Below are positions 14,006 through 22,338 of a stretch of DNA of 32,256 bases, in pieces; within the stretch, counting starts at the first letter, position 1; each line of letters starts with the position of its first letter. A program made the position numbers and the translations under genes. The notes beneath the pieces are model-generated. The model saw only the letters and a list, made by a program, of their open reading frames with translations, was not told the DNA's origin and did not search any database. The DNA is taken from IMG/VR virus record IMGVR_UViG_3300032240_001545, positions 1-32,256 of that record; one strand, 5' to 3'. Origin of the DNA: a virus.

Positions 14006-14452
14006 TCAACTGGCGATCGAATTAGGATACGCGATGACTGCTAGTTTGTAGGTGCGACGCATCGTTCGCTCCTCATCATCGGCTTCTGGCTCAACTGATT
14101 CTAGTTTAGCGTTAAAACAACGGGCTGATCCGATGGCTGTGGTGGCGTTTAATCGCGTGGCTAGCGGGCTAGAATCATAGAAAACCTGCAAGATCTTGGA
14201 ACATTTTTGAGTGTGAGCGTCCACGGTTGTGTCGTCATATCTATCATTTACAACAATTTCAACTGGCACGCTAAATACGCCAGATCCTTGCACCGGCTCC
14301 TCTGTTCCTAGCGTCGCCTTTATGACAATAGATGGTGGCACATTCTCCGTTTTATCGTGCGACAAGTGATACGTCGGCCCGGTAACGGTGGCGGATAGAA
14401 TCTCTTGAAAAGCAGCTTCAATTAGACGATCAAGCATTGTGACAGCGGCCAT
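14006..14452 (-). CDS. tail terminator-like protein
   Basis: A 148-aa protein: a helical start (MLDRLIEAAFQEILSA), then beta strands (VFSVPVEIVVNDRYDDTTVD) and an acidic stretch near residue 125 (EPEADDEERTMRR) before a final strand (YKLAVIAYPN). Position before the tube gene, size and fold pattern fit gpU-like tail terminators. It starts two bases after the GT9-like gene, and an in-frame ATG five codons later (MLDRL) is an alternative start. Confidence 0.55.
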   Translation of the reverse strand: MAAVTMLDRLIEAAFQEILSATVTGPTYHLSHDKTENVPPSIVIKATLGTEEPVQGSGVFSVPVEIVVNDRYDDTTVDAHTQKCSKILQVFYDSSPLATRLNATTAIGSARCFNAKLESVEPEADDEERTMRRTYKLAVIAYPNSIAS

Positions 14453-14454
14453 GG

Positions 14455-15120
14455 TTACAGCTCCACGTCAACGCGGCCTGGCCATGAGGCAACGTTGTCC
14501 TGCTGCCATTGTTCTTTCTGTGGCAGGAAATAAGTAAGGCGATCTTTACGCAAGGCAGACGCCAGTATGGCCGGAGCTGAGTTAATCGTCATAAACTTGT
14601 CGGCGTGCTTAATGGCTTGCGCCATTTCGACAACTGATTGAGCCGTCCAATGTCTTTTATGAAAGTAGTATTGGCTTTCGCACATAATCACATAATCGCC
14701 CATCAGCTCTTCCGCTTTTTGTAGAATATCCAAGGTTGGATAATTCCATGCTTGGCTAATTCCTAGCGGAGCCAGAAGGTTGTATTGATCGGGCAAGCCA
14801 GGTGGCGGCCCGTCGGGTACGCGATCCAAAACGATCTTGCGATCAGCTTCAACAATCGCTGGATGTTGGTATACGAAATCCATCCATGACAATCCTGAAT
14901 TTCGAAATTCGTTGTATCGATTGGGCCAGATTTCTAGCTCCATACGTTCGCCCTTGCCTTCCCCTGGCGCCACCCAACTAGCATAAGAAACAAGATCTAG
15001 AACTCCCGCGTATTTCGGAAGGCATTCAATTTGCACTTCGTCTTTTTGCGCTAGATACTTGGCGGCGGGCAAGCATTGCAACACGTCGCCTAACCGCTGA
15101 TGATAAATAATGGTTTTCAA
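14455..15120 (-). CDS. GT9-like (GT-B) glycosyltransferase
   Basis: A 221-aa protein begins MKTIIYHQRLGDVLQCLPAA, the R-x-GD-x-x-x-x-LPA opening of family 9 glycosyltransferases (ADP-heptose:LPS heptosyltransferases). It ends with the sugar-nucleotide site pattern FMTINSAPAILASALRKD. The protein is short compared with the usual ~320-350 aa, and the middle region is compressed, so it may transfer a different sugar or work with the upstream enzyme. It is cytoplasmic. The 5' end overlaps the methyltransferase by 4 bases. The acceptor is unknown: virion protein and host surface glycan are both possible. Confidence 0.7.
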   Translation of the reverse strand: MKTIIYHQRLGDVLQCLPAAKYLAQKDEVQIECLPKYAGVLDLVSYASWVAPGEGKGERMELEIWPNRYNEFRNSGLSWMDFVYQHPAIVEADRKIVLDRVPDGPPPGLPDQYNLLAPLGISQAWNYPTLDILQKAEELMGDYVIMCESQYYFHKRHWTAQSVVEMAQAIKHADKFMTINSAPAILASALRKDRLTYFLPQKEQWQQDNVASWPGRVDVEL

Positions 15121-15752
15121 TTTCGTTCAGCAATAACCGTGATGATGTTTGCTTTTCCGTCAGGCAACGTGCCGCGAATCTTATCCTCTGGGCATCCTGT
15201 CCAAGTGACGGTATAATCAGAATAAGAAAGCAAGGTTCGCAACCCGCGCTCGTTAAAGTGATGATAGTGCTCGTTTTGCCTTCGGTGTTTCCAGTTGCGA
15301 AAAGAATCTGCGCCAGCCGTTTCGTGAAGCAGCGGGCAAGAAATCACAACTGCCTCTGCTCGCAGGCCGCGAAGTGTCCCACTTAGATCCGCATCTTCAA
15401 AGTGCTCCAAGCTGTCAAAAAATGTGACGATGCCTACTGACTTTGATATGGTTTCACTACGCCCTACTCCTCCGGGTAACGGATACCCGCTAATGTCGTA
15501 TCCAAACGCCTTGTGATCTCTGGCGTGGCAGTGACGCAAAAAGTCTCCGTTCCCGTAGCCAACATCTAACACGCTAGAGAAGTTGCCAAAATAAGAACGG
15601 ATTACATCGTAACGCAAAGCGCTCATGGCCTTCGTAGTAGTATAGGTGTCGTAGCGCTCTTTAACGTAAGCAATATCGTACGATGGGCCTTGGCCTGTTC
15701 GCTCTTCTTGCCACCAATGACCAGCGTGAATCCTGCGGTACCCTTCAATCAC
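15117..15752 (-). CDS. class I SAM-dependent methyltransferase
   Basis: A 211-aa methyltransferase with motif I LDVGYGNGDF at 62-71, the acidic residue D86 after the second strand (FGYDISGY) and FFDSLEHFED (about 111-120). A later EHYHHFNERGLRTLLS is typical of Methyltransf_23-type enzymes of sugar and glycan pathways, often found next to glycosyltransferases. It is sandwiched with 4-base overlaps between two glycosyltransferases. It probably methylates the sugar or the glycan tip made by them. The N-terminal 40 residues (HAGHWWQEER...ERYDTYTTT) are an extension of unclear role. Confidence 0.75.
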   Translation of the reverse strand: MIEGYRRIHAGHWWQEERTGQGPSYDIAYVKERYDTYTTTKAMSALRYDVIRSYFGNFSSVLDVGYGNGDFLRHCHARDHKAFGYDISGYPLPGGVGRSETISKSVGIVTFFDSLEHFEDADLSGTLRGLRAEAVVISCPLLHETAGADSFRNWKHRRQNEHYHHFNERGLRTLLSYSDYTVTWTGCPEDKIRGTLPDGKANIITVIAERN

Positions 15753-17434
15753 GGATTTCTCTCCTTGAATATCTTTTCACCCAGCTCGTAGTTTCCTTTT
15801 GCGTTATGGCGTTTAAATTCCGCATCCTGTGCCGCACCCGTAAAGAGCGGATTATTGTGAGTGAATACGATGTCCTTGGCGGGAATGATCACACCGTCGT
15901 ATGCAGCTCTTTTTGAAAATTCGTTGTCGCTAAAGATTCCAGAGCATGCGTCATACTCAGCAGCAAACATAGCACCCTGATCTTGCAGCCGAGCTTTGGT
16001 GAGGATTGCCATACACAACAGATCGTCTTTGCGATGCCCGTCAGATATAGCCAACACCTTCGGCTTGCTGGTATCGCCAATCCTGTCGGTGATTATTTTG
16101 TCCCAGTGTAGCGGAGGATCCCAATCGTCGGATCCTTGGATGAGGATATCCCCACGTGCTACTTCTGCCGCCCTGTTCCAAGCGGCAACGCATCCGCCCT
16201 TACCTTTTACAATCCCCCAATTTTTCAGCATGTCGGCCCTAGGATCGTCATCATCGACTGAGTAGATCCACTCAACTGAGGCTGGATCTGCCGCTTTTTT
16301 CATCCACAAGATGCGGGCGTTGATAGCTTCTTGTGGCCTGCCGCGAGTGGCGTGACATACGCTGATCTTCACTGGCTTCTGTGCCCGCCACATGTTCTCG
16401 ATCTTCTCAGCCTCTGTTGTGTCGCCCACGGCTTTGCAGGCCGCTAGGTAAAGATCAATGCACTCAAAGTCGTACACAGTGCGTTGAGCGTTCCAGATTT
16501 TTACTCCAGGATCGGGCTGAACCATAGCCGATTTTAGTAAGTGGTAAGCCTGCAACCATGCGCCTACGCTCGCCTCTTCCCTGGCTAAAAAGTAAATCGC
16601 CTCTCTTCGCCCGGGGTTCATCTGATGGGCCTTTTGGTATAGGCCGATCCTGACGGTGCGATCTTGTGTGGCTGTGGCCTGATTGCAGGCGGCCTCGTAA
16701 GCCAGCGTTGCCTCTTGCCCAGGCCAGACGGCCGCAACGTGTGACCAAGGCTCTGATTCTGTCCTGCGATTTCCTAAGAAAAGTTCCTGCTGGTAGTAGT
16801 ACGCATACTTGCCTGCTTCGCTTAACTGGCCCTGAAGAATGCGGAGATTGCGATCGGCGCTGTTTGGCTTATATCCGCCTGGGTGATGCTCTACCCATAC
16901 CGCCTGCTCGCCTACAGATTCCAGCCCAGCGTTAGGCAACAGCGCCTCATGCACGGCATAATGCCACCTACCAGACCATGCGCCGTCTATACGCCGCACC
17001 ATCCTTTCCCTTACCGGCCTCAATTTGGCGTTTAAAACTTCATATACGCCTGCATAGATGCCGAGCTTGGGATTCTTCTCAAAAGCATCCACAGCCCTTT
17101 TAATTGCGTTTTTGAGGTCTTTATGAGGCAAGTCGTCACAATCGACCCAAACCGCGTAGTCGCCAGTACAGGCATCCAAGGCGGTATTACGGGCGGCGGC
17201 AAAGTTATCGACGTGGGGCCAGCTCGCCCCTGCCGGTGCGTTTTTATATTCAACTATCCTAGCGCCTGAGCTTTCCGCAATTGCCCGCGTGCCGTCGTCA
17301 GGTCGGCCGCCCTGGGCAATGCAGACCACTAGCTCGTCGCAGAATGGCTTGAACGCGGTAAGGCAGCGGTCAATAAATTGCGCCTCGTGCCCGGCGATCA
17401 TGTAGATGGAGATTTTAGGATTTCGAGTGGCCAC
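15749..17434 (-). CDS. two-domain GT2 glycosyltransferase
   Basis: This 561-aa protein has two transferase-like domains. Domain 1 (about 5-190) is a GT2 GT-A fold: ISIYMIAGHEAQFIDRCL, then DCDD at 98-101 as the DxD metal site. The middle (about 240-345) has helical repeats, as in GT2-TPR proteins. Domain 2 (about 353-555) starts KISVCHATRGRP, then YSVDDDDPRADML and ILIQGSDDWDPP, a second GT-A-like unit with Asp-rich motifs. Such bifunctional proteins add two sugars or build short chains. The start is 2 bases after the head-tail gene, and the stop overlaps the methyltransferase start. Its place between head and tail genes suggests it acts on virion parts or on the host surface late in infection. 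Confidence 0.8.
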   Translation of the reverse strand: MATRNPKISIYMIAGHEAQFIDRCLTAFKPFCDELVVCIAQGGRPDDGTRAIAESSGARIVEYKNAPAGASWPHVDNFAAARNTALDACTGDYAVWVDCDDLPHKDLKNAIKRAVDAFEKNPKLGIYAGVYEVLNAKLRPVRERMVRRIDGAWSGRWHYAVHEALLPNAGLESVGEQAVWVEHHPGGYKPNSADRNLRILQGQLSEAGKYAYYYQQELFLGNRRTESEPWSHVAAVWPGQEATLAYEAACNQATATQDRTVRIGLYQKAHQMNPGRREAIYFLAREEASVGAWLQAYHLLKSAMVQPDPGVKIWNAQRTVYDFECIDLYLAACKAVGDTTEAEKIENMWRAQKPVKISVCHATRGRPQEAINARILWMKKAADPASVEWIYSVDDDDPRADMLKNWGIVKGKGGCVAAWNRAAEVARGDILIQGSDDWDPPLHWDKIITDRIGDTSKPKVLAISDGHRKDDLLCMAILTKARLQDQGAMFAAEYDACSGIFSDNEFSKRAAYDGVIIPAKDIVFTHNNPLFTGAAQDAEFKRHNAKGNYELGEKIFKERNP

Positions 17435-17436
17435 GG

Positions 17437-17736
17437 TTAAATCTCTCTCAAACCGAGCACGTAACTACCGATAGAAGTATCAATGGAGGCCACCCGATAG
17501 CTGACCGAGTTGGCCAGCAGAATAGATCCAATCGTAGGAGCTGTGGCTAAGTTCGCCACGTCGATAGTAAAAGTGGAGTTAAGATCCAGATCAAAGCCGC
17601 CCAGCTCCACGCTTTCTTTGCGGGTGATTGTCGAAAGGATGCCAGTAACGCTTGTCGATCCGATGGTGGCCGCCGTGCCAGTTTGAATATAAAGAGCAGC
17701 CAAACTTTCCTTTAGGCACTCTGTAAATTCAGACAT
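17437..17736 (-). CDS. head-tail joining protein-like
   Basis: A 99-aa protein: a helix (SEFTECLKESLAALYIQTG) then strands (SVTGILSTITRKESVELGGF; FTIDVANLATAPTIGSILLA; SYRVASIDTSIGSYVLGLRE). Size, all-beta character and position after the capsid gene match the gpFII/head-tail joining class. It is followed by the glycan genes with no gap and preceded by the capsid-distal terminator, so it must be made from read-through transcription or a promoter inside the capsid gene. Confidence 0.6.
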   Translation of the reverse strand: MSEFTECLKESLAALYIQTGTAATIGSTSVTGILSTITRKESVELGGFDLDLNSTFTIDVANLATAPTIGSILLANSVSYRVASIDTSIGSYVLGLREI

Positions 17737-17755
17737 GAGAGGATTTCTTAAAGTG

Positions 17756-17790
17756 GAAAGGGCGGTGAGCCTTTCAGCCCACCGCCCTCC
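17756..17790 (-). terminator. rho-independent terminator-like hairpin after capsid gene
   Basis: Minus strand: AGGGCGGTG pairs with CACCGCCCT (9 pairs, positions 17780-17788 and 17759-17767) around a 12-base loop, followed by TTCCACTTT. It lies 10 bases after the major capsid stop. The T tract is broken, so it probably terminates only part of the transcripts, lowering downstream expression relative to capsid. Confidence 0.7.
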
Positions 17791-17799
17791 CCGAGTGAA

Positions 17800-18690
17800 T
17801 TAGCTACCGTTGATACGCACGAGGCTGTTGGTCTCGCCGGCCTTCACGCCGTAAATGAGGCAGTAGGTTCTGCTGAGCTGTCCGGTTTGGACAGAATAGG
17901 CTTCCCGTACTTGGACAGAAAGTCCGGTGCGGGGTTCCGTCACCACGCTGATGTCGCCGGGGATCGGAACGCCAGTGGGGATTTCGGGAACGCGGGCTGC
18001 AATTAAGAGCGCTTCACGTTGAGCGAAGAATCCGCCGAGGGTGATGCTGTTGGAAGGCACCGCGCTGTACATGTTGATGTTAAACCCGGCAACGGATCCG
18101 ATTCCGGCCGTGCGGGATTGTTCACCGCTGATCTGAGCATTCGCCACGATGGTCGAATCATTCAAAAGACGACCATAGAAGGAGGGAGCCAGAACCGCGT
18201 ACCGATCGTGTTGAGGCACGTTGGCGTTGTTGAGGGTGATTCCAGCCGATACAACGGATGCGTAGCTAAAGGATGACGAAGCAACCGTCAATGCGCTGGT
18301 GTAGCTGGTGGAGGTGACGAGCGTGAGCAAGTCGCCAACCATCTGCAAGCCGAGAGCGTGAGCGGCCGCACCGGCAAACCGTTCGATTAGGTTGATGTTT
18401 GAGCTGGTACGTTCTGCATCGTCCACCGAATAGGTAACGTGCTTGAACTTATTGAGGGTGATCTGCACGTCCGTCTGAGTTGTCGCGGTCGCTACGTAAC
18501 CATTAGCCTGGGAATAATCCTGGGCGGTTGTCGCAGAAATGCGGTGGGTGTAGATCGATGCGTTGTATTTAGCCGCTTCGCTGCTGAAATCCGTGACGGA
18601 GTTCTTAAGGAAGCTGTAATCTGCCACGAGGATTTCCAGAGCCCTCTGAGCGATTACATTGGCATTCGTTGTTCCGATTGTATTGGCCAT
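17800..18690 (-). CDS. major capsid protein
   Basis: A 296-aa protein: MANTIGTTNANVIAQRALEI, a helical N-arm, and an alternating alpha/beta body. It carries FKHVTYSVDDAERTSSNINL, and AFAGA-like helix RFAGAAAHALGLQMVGDLLT. A later LSRTYCLIYGVKAGETNSLV is typical for coat proteins of the P22 gp5/HK97-fold class. It has a strong ribosome site (AGGAG, 10 bases before the ATG), follows the protease-scaffold gene and is followed by a terminator-like hairpin, all expected for the most abundant virion protein. It builds the icosahedral shell in the cytoplasm of the host. Confidence 0.85.
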   Translation of the reverse strand: MANTIGTTNANVIAQRALEILVADYSFLKNSVTDFSSEAAKYNASIYTHRISATTAQDYSQANGYVATATTQTDVQITLNKFKHVTYSVDDAERTSSNINLIERFAGAAAHALGLQMVGDLLTLVTSTSYTSALTVASSSFSYASVVSAGITLNNANVPQHDRYAVLAPSFYGRLLNDSTIVANAQISGEQSRTAGIGSVAGFNINMYSAVPSNSITLGGFFAQREALLIAARVPEIPTGVPIPGDISVVTEPRTGLSVQVREAYSVQTGQLSRTYCLIYGVKAGETNSLVRINGS

Positions 18691-18715
18691 TGTAGTGTTC
18701 TCCTAGTGGACTGGA

Positions 18716-19663
18716 TTACAGTCCGAGTTTGCGAAGTAGTTCCGACCGACGGGCCGGATTCTTTTCCGCGTTGAATTGATTGAGGATTTCTGCCCGGCCG
18801 AGCGGTTGGCTCGATTCAGCGGGAACCGCCACTGCGCCAGCAGCGTCGGCCTTGGCTTTCTCCAAAGTGGTAGAAATTTTTTCGTCAGACTTGGCGCTCA
18901 TTCCGTAAGGCTTGGCCATGTCTTCGGCGGGAGCTGCAGGAGCTTCGCCCGCCTCTGCGCCTTGTTCTCCGGCAATATCTGCCTTTTGAAGGGCGATCAT
19001 CGAATCAATTTTTACGGAAAGAGCCGTCAACATTCCTACAACGTCCGTGAGAGTAGGCTCAGCCATTTTTTCAGCAGGCTTGTCGGCGGGCACTTCAGCC
19101 AGTTCGGCTTTAGGCGCTTCGACAATTGCGGGAGTTGCAACGGCGGGAGCTTCAGGCGCGGGAGCTGCCACAACGGCAGGCTCGCTCAGCTCTTTTTTGA
19201 CTTCGACAGGTGCTTCGATCATTTGAAGTTTTTTCATGTCAACTGCACAGAAGGCAGAAAACATTCCCGCTGGGTTTGCGGCTGGCGTGCTAACTACGCT
19301 GATATCGTAAATTTCAGTTACCCTAGCGAAACGATCGCCAGCAATCTGTTCGGGTACTCCGCTGAACGTAAGAGATAGGCCAAACCCCTCCGGCAACACT
19401 TGAGCCAAGTGCTGAACAAACTGCGCCTCGTTTGTGTTAAACAAGGTCAGATCACCCATTAGGCGATCGCCCTCGATCTTAAATCCGTCGATATAACCGA
19501 GGATCCCGGAAACTTCTGCCCCGTGACCCATGGTGACTTTGATTCGCTTCATGGTCAGCGCCACGGCCAGCGCTTGTTCAAGTGAAGTTTGATCAATCAG
19601 CAGGTTGTGCCCCTTGGCCTCGCCTACCGTTAGGATGGATACGTTATAGAGTTTGTTGGCCAT
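18716..19663 (-). CDS. prohead protease fused to scaffold domain
   Basis: A 315-aa protein from the ATG at 19663 (MANKLYNVSILTVGEAKGHN); a TTG three codons upstream is less likely. Residues from about 1 to 145 form the protease: VTMGHGAEVSGILGYIDGFK with a candidate His, EGDRLMGDLTLF, then LSLTFSGV (candidate Ser) and ARVTEIYDISVVSTPAANPA, the typical C-terminal strand of HK97-like prohead proteases. Residues 150-230 are Ala/Pro/Glu-rich and unstructured, and the last 90 (KSDEKISTTLEKAKADAA... RSELLRKLGL) form helices as in scaffolds. The enzyme cleaves scaffold and itself during head maturation. No Shine-Dalgarno precedes the start, and the start codon lies in a stable hairpin. Confidence 0.8.
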   Translation of the reverse strand: MANKLYNVSILTVGEAKGHNLLIDQTSLEQALAVALTMKRIKVTMGHGAEVSGILGYIDGFKIEGDRLMGDLTLFNTNEAQFVQHLAQVLPEGFGLSLTFSGVPEQIAGDRFARVTEIYDISVVSTPAANPAGMFSAFCAVDMKKLQMIEAPVEVKKELSEPAVVAAPAPEAPAVATPAIVEAPKAELAEVPADKPAEKMAEPTLTDVVGMLTALSVKIDSMIALQKADIAGEQGAEAGEAPAAPAEDMAKPYGMSAKSDEKISTTLEKAKADAAGAVAVPAESSQPLGRAEILNQFNAEKNPARRSELLRKLGL

Positions 19664-19673
19664 GCTGGCCAAC
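19655..19673 (-). promoter_or_regulatory. hairpin enclosing the protease-scaffold start codon
   Basis: The sequence gttggccatgctggccaac is a perfect inverted repeat: eight pairs (GTTGGCCA with TGGCCAAC) around three bases. On the mRNA, the ATG of the protease-scaffold gene is at the end of the loop and start of the 3' arm. The site lacks a Shine-Dalgarno, so initiation should depend on ribosomes from the upstream gene (stop at 19684) or on melting of this stem. Confidence 0.6.
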
Positions 19674-19683
19674 AGGTGTCAAA

Positions 19684-20187
19684 TCAGTTTCGGCTTAAAA
19701 CTGGATCAGGAAAGATGGGTGAAAGCTGGACGGATTGCCCGGGATCCGGCGGTGTATTTAAGTCATGCATGGCCATTTTTATGGCTACGGCCAAAGCCTC
19801 GGCGCCATCCATTCTCTTCATATACAGCATTTGATTATTCAATCCGCCAAACTTTAGTTCAACAAATGGGCGGCCATATCCGCGAAAAGCCACCCAAGCA
19901 ACCCAAAGAGATGCTAAAAAAATGATTGCCCCAGTAAGTATCCAATCTTCTGAAACTAAAATGGCCCCCATCAATAGCCCAAAAGCACCAAGCAAAAACC
20001 ACATTAATTTCACAATGACTCCGCTATTGTCGCGGCCGTGACTTACTCCATGTATCGTCGCTAGATTGAACGCTTGATTATATGGATGCCCCAAAGTGAC
20101 CATACTTTTAGTCACGCTGATTGTATCGTCGTAATAGTATAACTTGGAAGAATCTAAATCTGGCTGATTAGACCCAAGCCTGTTCAT
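19684..20187 (-). CDS. DUF6232-like small membrane protein in the head module
   Basis: A 167-aa protein: residues 12-60 show LYYYDDTISVTKSMVTLGHP then FNLATIHGVSHGRD, the soluble start of DUF6232-type proteins. Two membrane segments follow at about 60-100 (LMWFLLGAFGLLMGAILV, then LTGAIIFLASLWVAWVAF), and a conserved RPFVELKFGG turn. The C-terminus is soluble (DGAEALAVAIKMAMHD). It is not a known part of head modules. It lies between portal and protease, where phages sometimes carry extra genes (morons). It is AT-richer than its neighbours and has AGGA 7 bases before the ATG. It may help lysogens resist other phages or act on the host membrane. That role is inferred only. Confidence 0.65.
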   Translation of the reverse strand: MNRLGSNQPDLDSSKLYYYDDTISVTKSMVTLGHPYNQAFNLATIHGVSHGRDNSGVIVKLMWFLLGAFGLLMGAILVSEDWILTGAIIFLASLWVAWVAFRGYGRPFVELKFGGLNNQMLYMKRMDGAEALAVAIKMAMHDLNTPPDPGQSVQLSPIFPDPVLSRN

Positions 20188-20221
20188 GCTCTGATCCTAT
20201 GGTAAGAGCCGGTGCGGACAA

Positions 20222-22042
20222 CTATTTTTTACGGGTAGTTCTTGGTTTCTTATCTTTTAAGCCGACGGCCTTGGCAACCATATCTAGTTCCTTGGCAGAG
20301 AGGTTAAAGTCTGGATCATCTCTCATAGTGAAACTTTCCGACGCTTCTTTAACAGGTTCGGGAATTTTGGCCGACAGCTCCGCATCCGGCCCAGCGTTCG
20401 GATCTTTTTCTGGATTTGCGGGCGTAGGTTCGTCGATTGCAGGCGCTTCGGCTGCTGGCTCTTGTGGAGCTGACGCACTCTCTCCGCCTGTTGCAGTAGC
20501 AGATTTCGTCGGCGCACCTTTTGCAATTCTTTCGGCATCGTCTTGATTCATTCCAAAAATTGAAACAAGAATAACAACGGCTTGCTCTGGGCTGACTAAT
20601 CCTTGGCCAATCGATTGCAATAATGCTGTAAGGCTTTGCGCTCCACCGACACCAATCTTTGTGATCAATGGCTCAGGCTGTGCTTCGCCGCCGCCAAGAT
20701 AAGCCTGCTCAATTTTTCTTTGATCGGATACCTCCATCCAATCCATCCCAAGTTCACCAAAATAATCCGAAAGCGTAGTTAGTCCGGCTTTGTAGTCCTC
20801 TCGCGATTGCTGTGCTTCGCGCCCAGCGTCCACGGTCAGCGACTTCGGCGTTTGCCACGTAACCTTGGCGTAATCTTCGACGGCCGGTAGATCTCCATTT
20901 GCAATCGCGCCACCAATGAAGTAACGCCATGCGCGGGTGCAGAATCTATCGATCAGCAAGCGTTGCCGTTGTTCAAATCTGCGTTGCGCCTTGGCTACAA
21001 TAAACCGCATTCCGGCACCGCCAACGCTTGCTGGGTCGTAAACAAACTCAACCGGCAAGCCTAGGCCCATAGCCACATCGCGGATCAGAAACTTGGCGAA
21101 CGGTTCAAAGCCAGCGTGCGGCCGGTTCGGCCCAATCATCTCAATCTTTTCGCCAGGTGAAAGGCGCGGAATAGTTGCCGAGCTTGTAATTTCTTCACGG
21201 GCGATAGTCGCTTCGCCAGAGTCTTGCGCCTGCACGGTTCCAAAGAATCCGCCCTGCCCGGCCAGCTCGTCGCCTTGGTCGGTGGTAATGACTGCCGCAA
21301 TCGATCCCTGCAATTTCAATGCGTCCTTCTCAAACTCACCAAGCATCTTAAGATCCCGAACGTGGTTTAATGCGCGAGCGAGTGAAGAACCTCCGCGAAT
21401 CTGATCAGGCCGTTCTAGCTCCATCAGGTGAATCACAGTCTCTGCGCTTAGCTTGCGATACAATTCGCCTGTCTGAACAAGGTACGCGGTAGGCTCGCCA
21501 AGTTTGCCAAGAAACACGCCGTCGGCCGTTCCGTAGTCGTCGCCTTCGCAAACTCTGTGTCCTTCGACGATTTGCAGTTTGCCCTTCTCCGTCATCACGA
21601 CAAACACGTCGCCATCCACGTCGATCGATCGCGAAAGCGCCAGCAGCATATCCGTCCAAGTCATCCGGCCGGTGACTTCGGGTGATGGTGCCACCATGTC
21701 CCGCCAGTATTCCTCACACAATCTGCCAAATTCTTGATCAGCTCCGCGATATTGCGGGCGTAATCCTGGGCCGATTGAGTAGGTGGCAATCGAATCCACC
21801 GCCCCTTTAATCAGCCCCACGTTGCGGTACATGTGTCGAGCCAGTTTGAGCAGCTCAGTCCGAGTGGCTTCGTTTAGATCCAACCGAGAATCGCGAGCAT
21901 GCGCTCCGTAAATGACTGGCCGTTTACGTGAAAAGCCTGCGCCCTCGTAAGGCTGGAACGTGCTGATGCCTGCACCAAATCCAGCGCCAAACGCTTTAAT
22001 GCCTGCCCCCATCCGAGCCACGAGTGAAAGTTTCTGTGCCAT
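20222..22042 (-). CDS. portal protein, lambda gpB family
   Basis: A 606-aa portal subunit: residues 45-75 (ARDSRLDLNEATRTELLKLA) and then RHMYRNVGLIKGAVDSIATY, the classic start of lambda-type portals. Later: KLEIVEGHRV-like KLQIVEGHRVCEGDDYGTAD, YLVQTGE, and AMGLGLPVEFVYDPASVGGA, the conserved helix near the crown. The C-terminal ~130 residues are Ala/Pro/Glu-rich and low complexity (ATATGGESASAPQEPAAEAP), an added tail. Twelve subunits form the DNA channel at one vertex and bind the terminase. The ATG is 2 bases after the gpW-like gene. Confidence 0.9.
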   Translation of the reverse strand: MAQKLSLVARMGAGIKAFGAGFGAGISTFQPYEGAGFSRKRPVIYGAHARDSRLDLNEATRTELLKLARHMYRNVGLIKGAVDSIATYSIGPGLRPQYRGADQEFGRLCEEYWRDMVAPSPEVTGRMTWTDMLLALSRSIDVDGDVFVVMTEKGKLQIVEGHRVCEGDDYGTADGVFLGKLGEPTAYLVQTGELYRKLSAETVIHLMELERPDQIRGGSSLARALNHVRDLKMLGEFEKDALKLQGSIAAVITTDQGDELAGQGGFFGTVQAQDSGEATIAREEITSSATIPRLSPGEKIEMIGPNRPHAGFEPFAKFLIRDVAMGLGLPVEFVYDPASVGGAGMRFIVAKAQRRFEQRQRLLIDRFCTRAWRYFIGGAIANGDLPAVEDYAKVTWQTPKSLTVDAGREAQQSREDYKAGLTTLSDYFGELGMDWMEVSDQRKIEQAYLGGGEAQPEPLITKIGVGGAQSLTALLQSIGQGLVSPEQAVVILVSIFGMNQDDAERIAKGAPTKSATATGGESASAPQEPAAEAPAIDEPTPANPEKDPNAGPDAELSAKIPEPVKEASESFTMRDDPDFNLSAKELDMVAKAVGLKDKKPRTTRKK

Positions 22043-22044
22043 AA

Positions 22045-22338
22045 TTAGCTATCCAGAATGTAAGAAAATGAGGCGCTGGTGCGTGTGACCTGTACGCCAT
22101 TTAGGTAATCGATTGCGGCCTGAAATAGTTCAACCCGCTCTGTCGGTTTTAGATCTATCTGAAAGCTGGCTGACTGGCCACCGGCTGACGTTCCAATCAA
22201 AGCACGGCCGGCCGCTGCTCCCGTCATGGCCGCGTTGCGGTCATTCGCCAGATTAGTCAGGGCACTTGCGGTAACCCCGGAGGCTTGTGCCAGGTAGTTT
22301 GTCGCAACGGCCCGCGTGAGTCTGCGGGAGATAGCCAT
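22045..22338 (-). CDS. gpW-like head-completion protein
   Basis: A 97-aa protein from ATG 22338 (MAISRRLTRAVATNYLAQAS), which is coupled to the terminase stop by TGATG; a longer frame from an upstream start overlaps the terminase and is rejected. The first half is helical (NYLAQASGVTASALTNLAND), then a Gly-rich turn and strands (FQIDLKPTERVELFQAAIDY). The sequence of helices, hairpin and C-terminal strand, and the place between terminase and portal, match lambda gpW, though it is longer (68 aa in lambda). It stabilises packaged heads and connects to the tail. Confidence 0.65.
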   Translation of the reverse strand: MAISRRLTRAVATNYLAQASGVTASALTNLANDRNAAMTGAAAGRALIGTSAGGQSASFQIDLKPTERVELFQAAIDYLNGVQVTRTSASFSYILDS

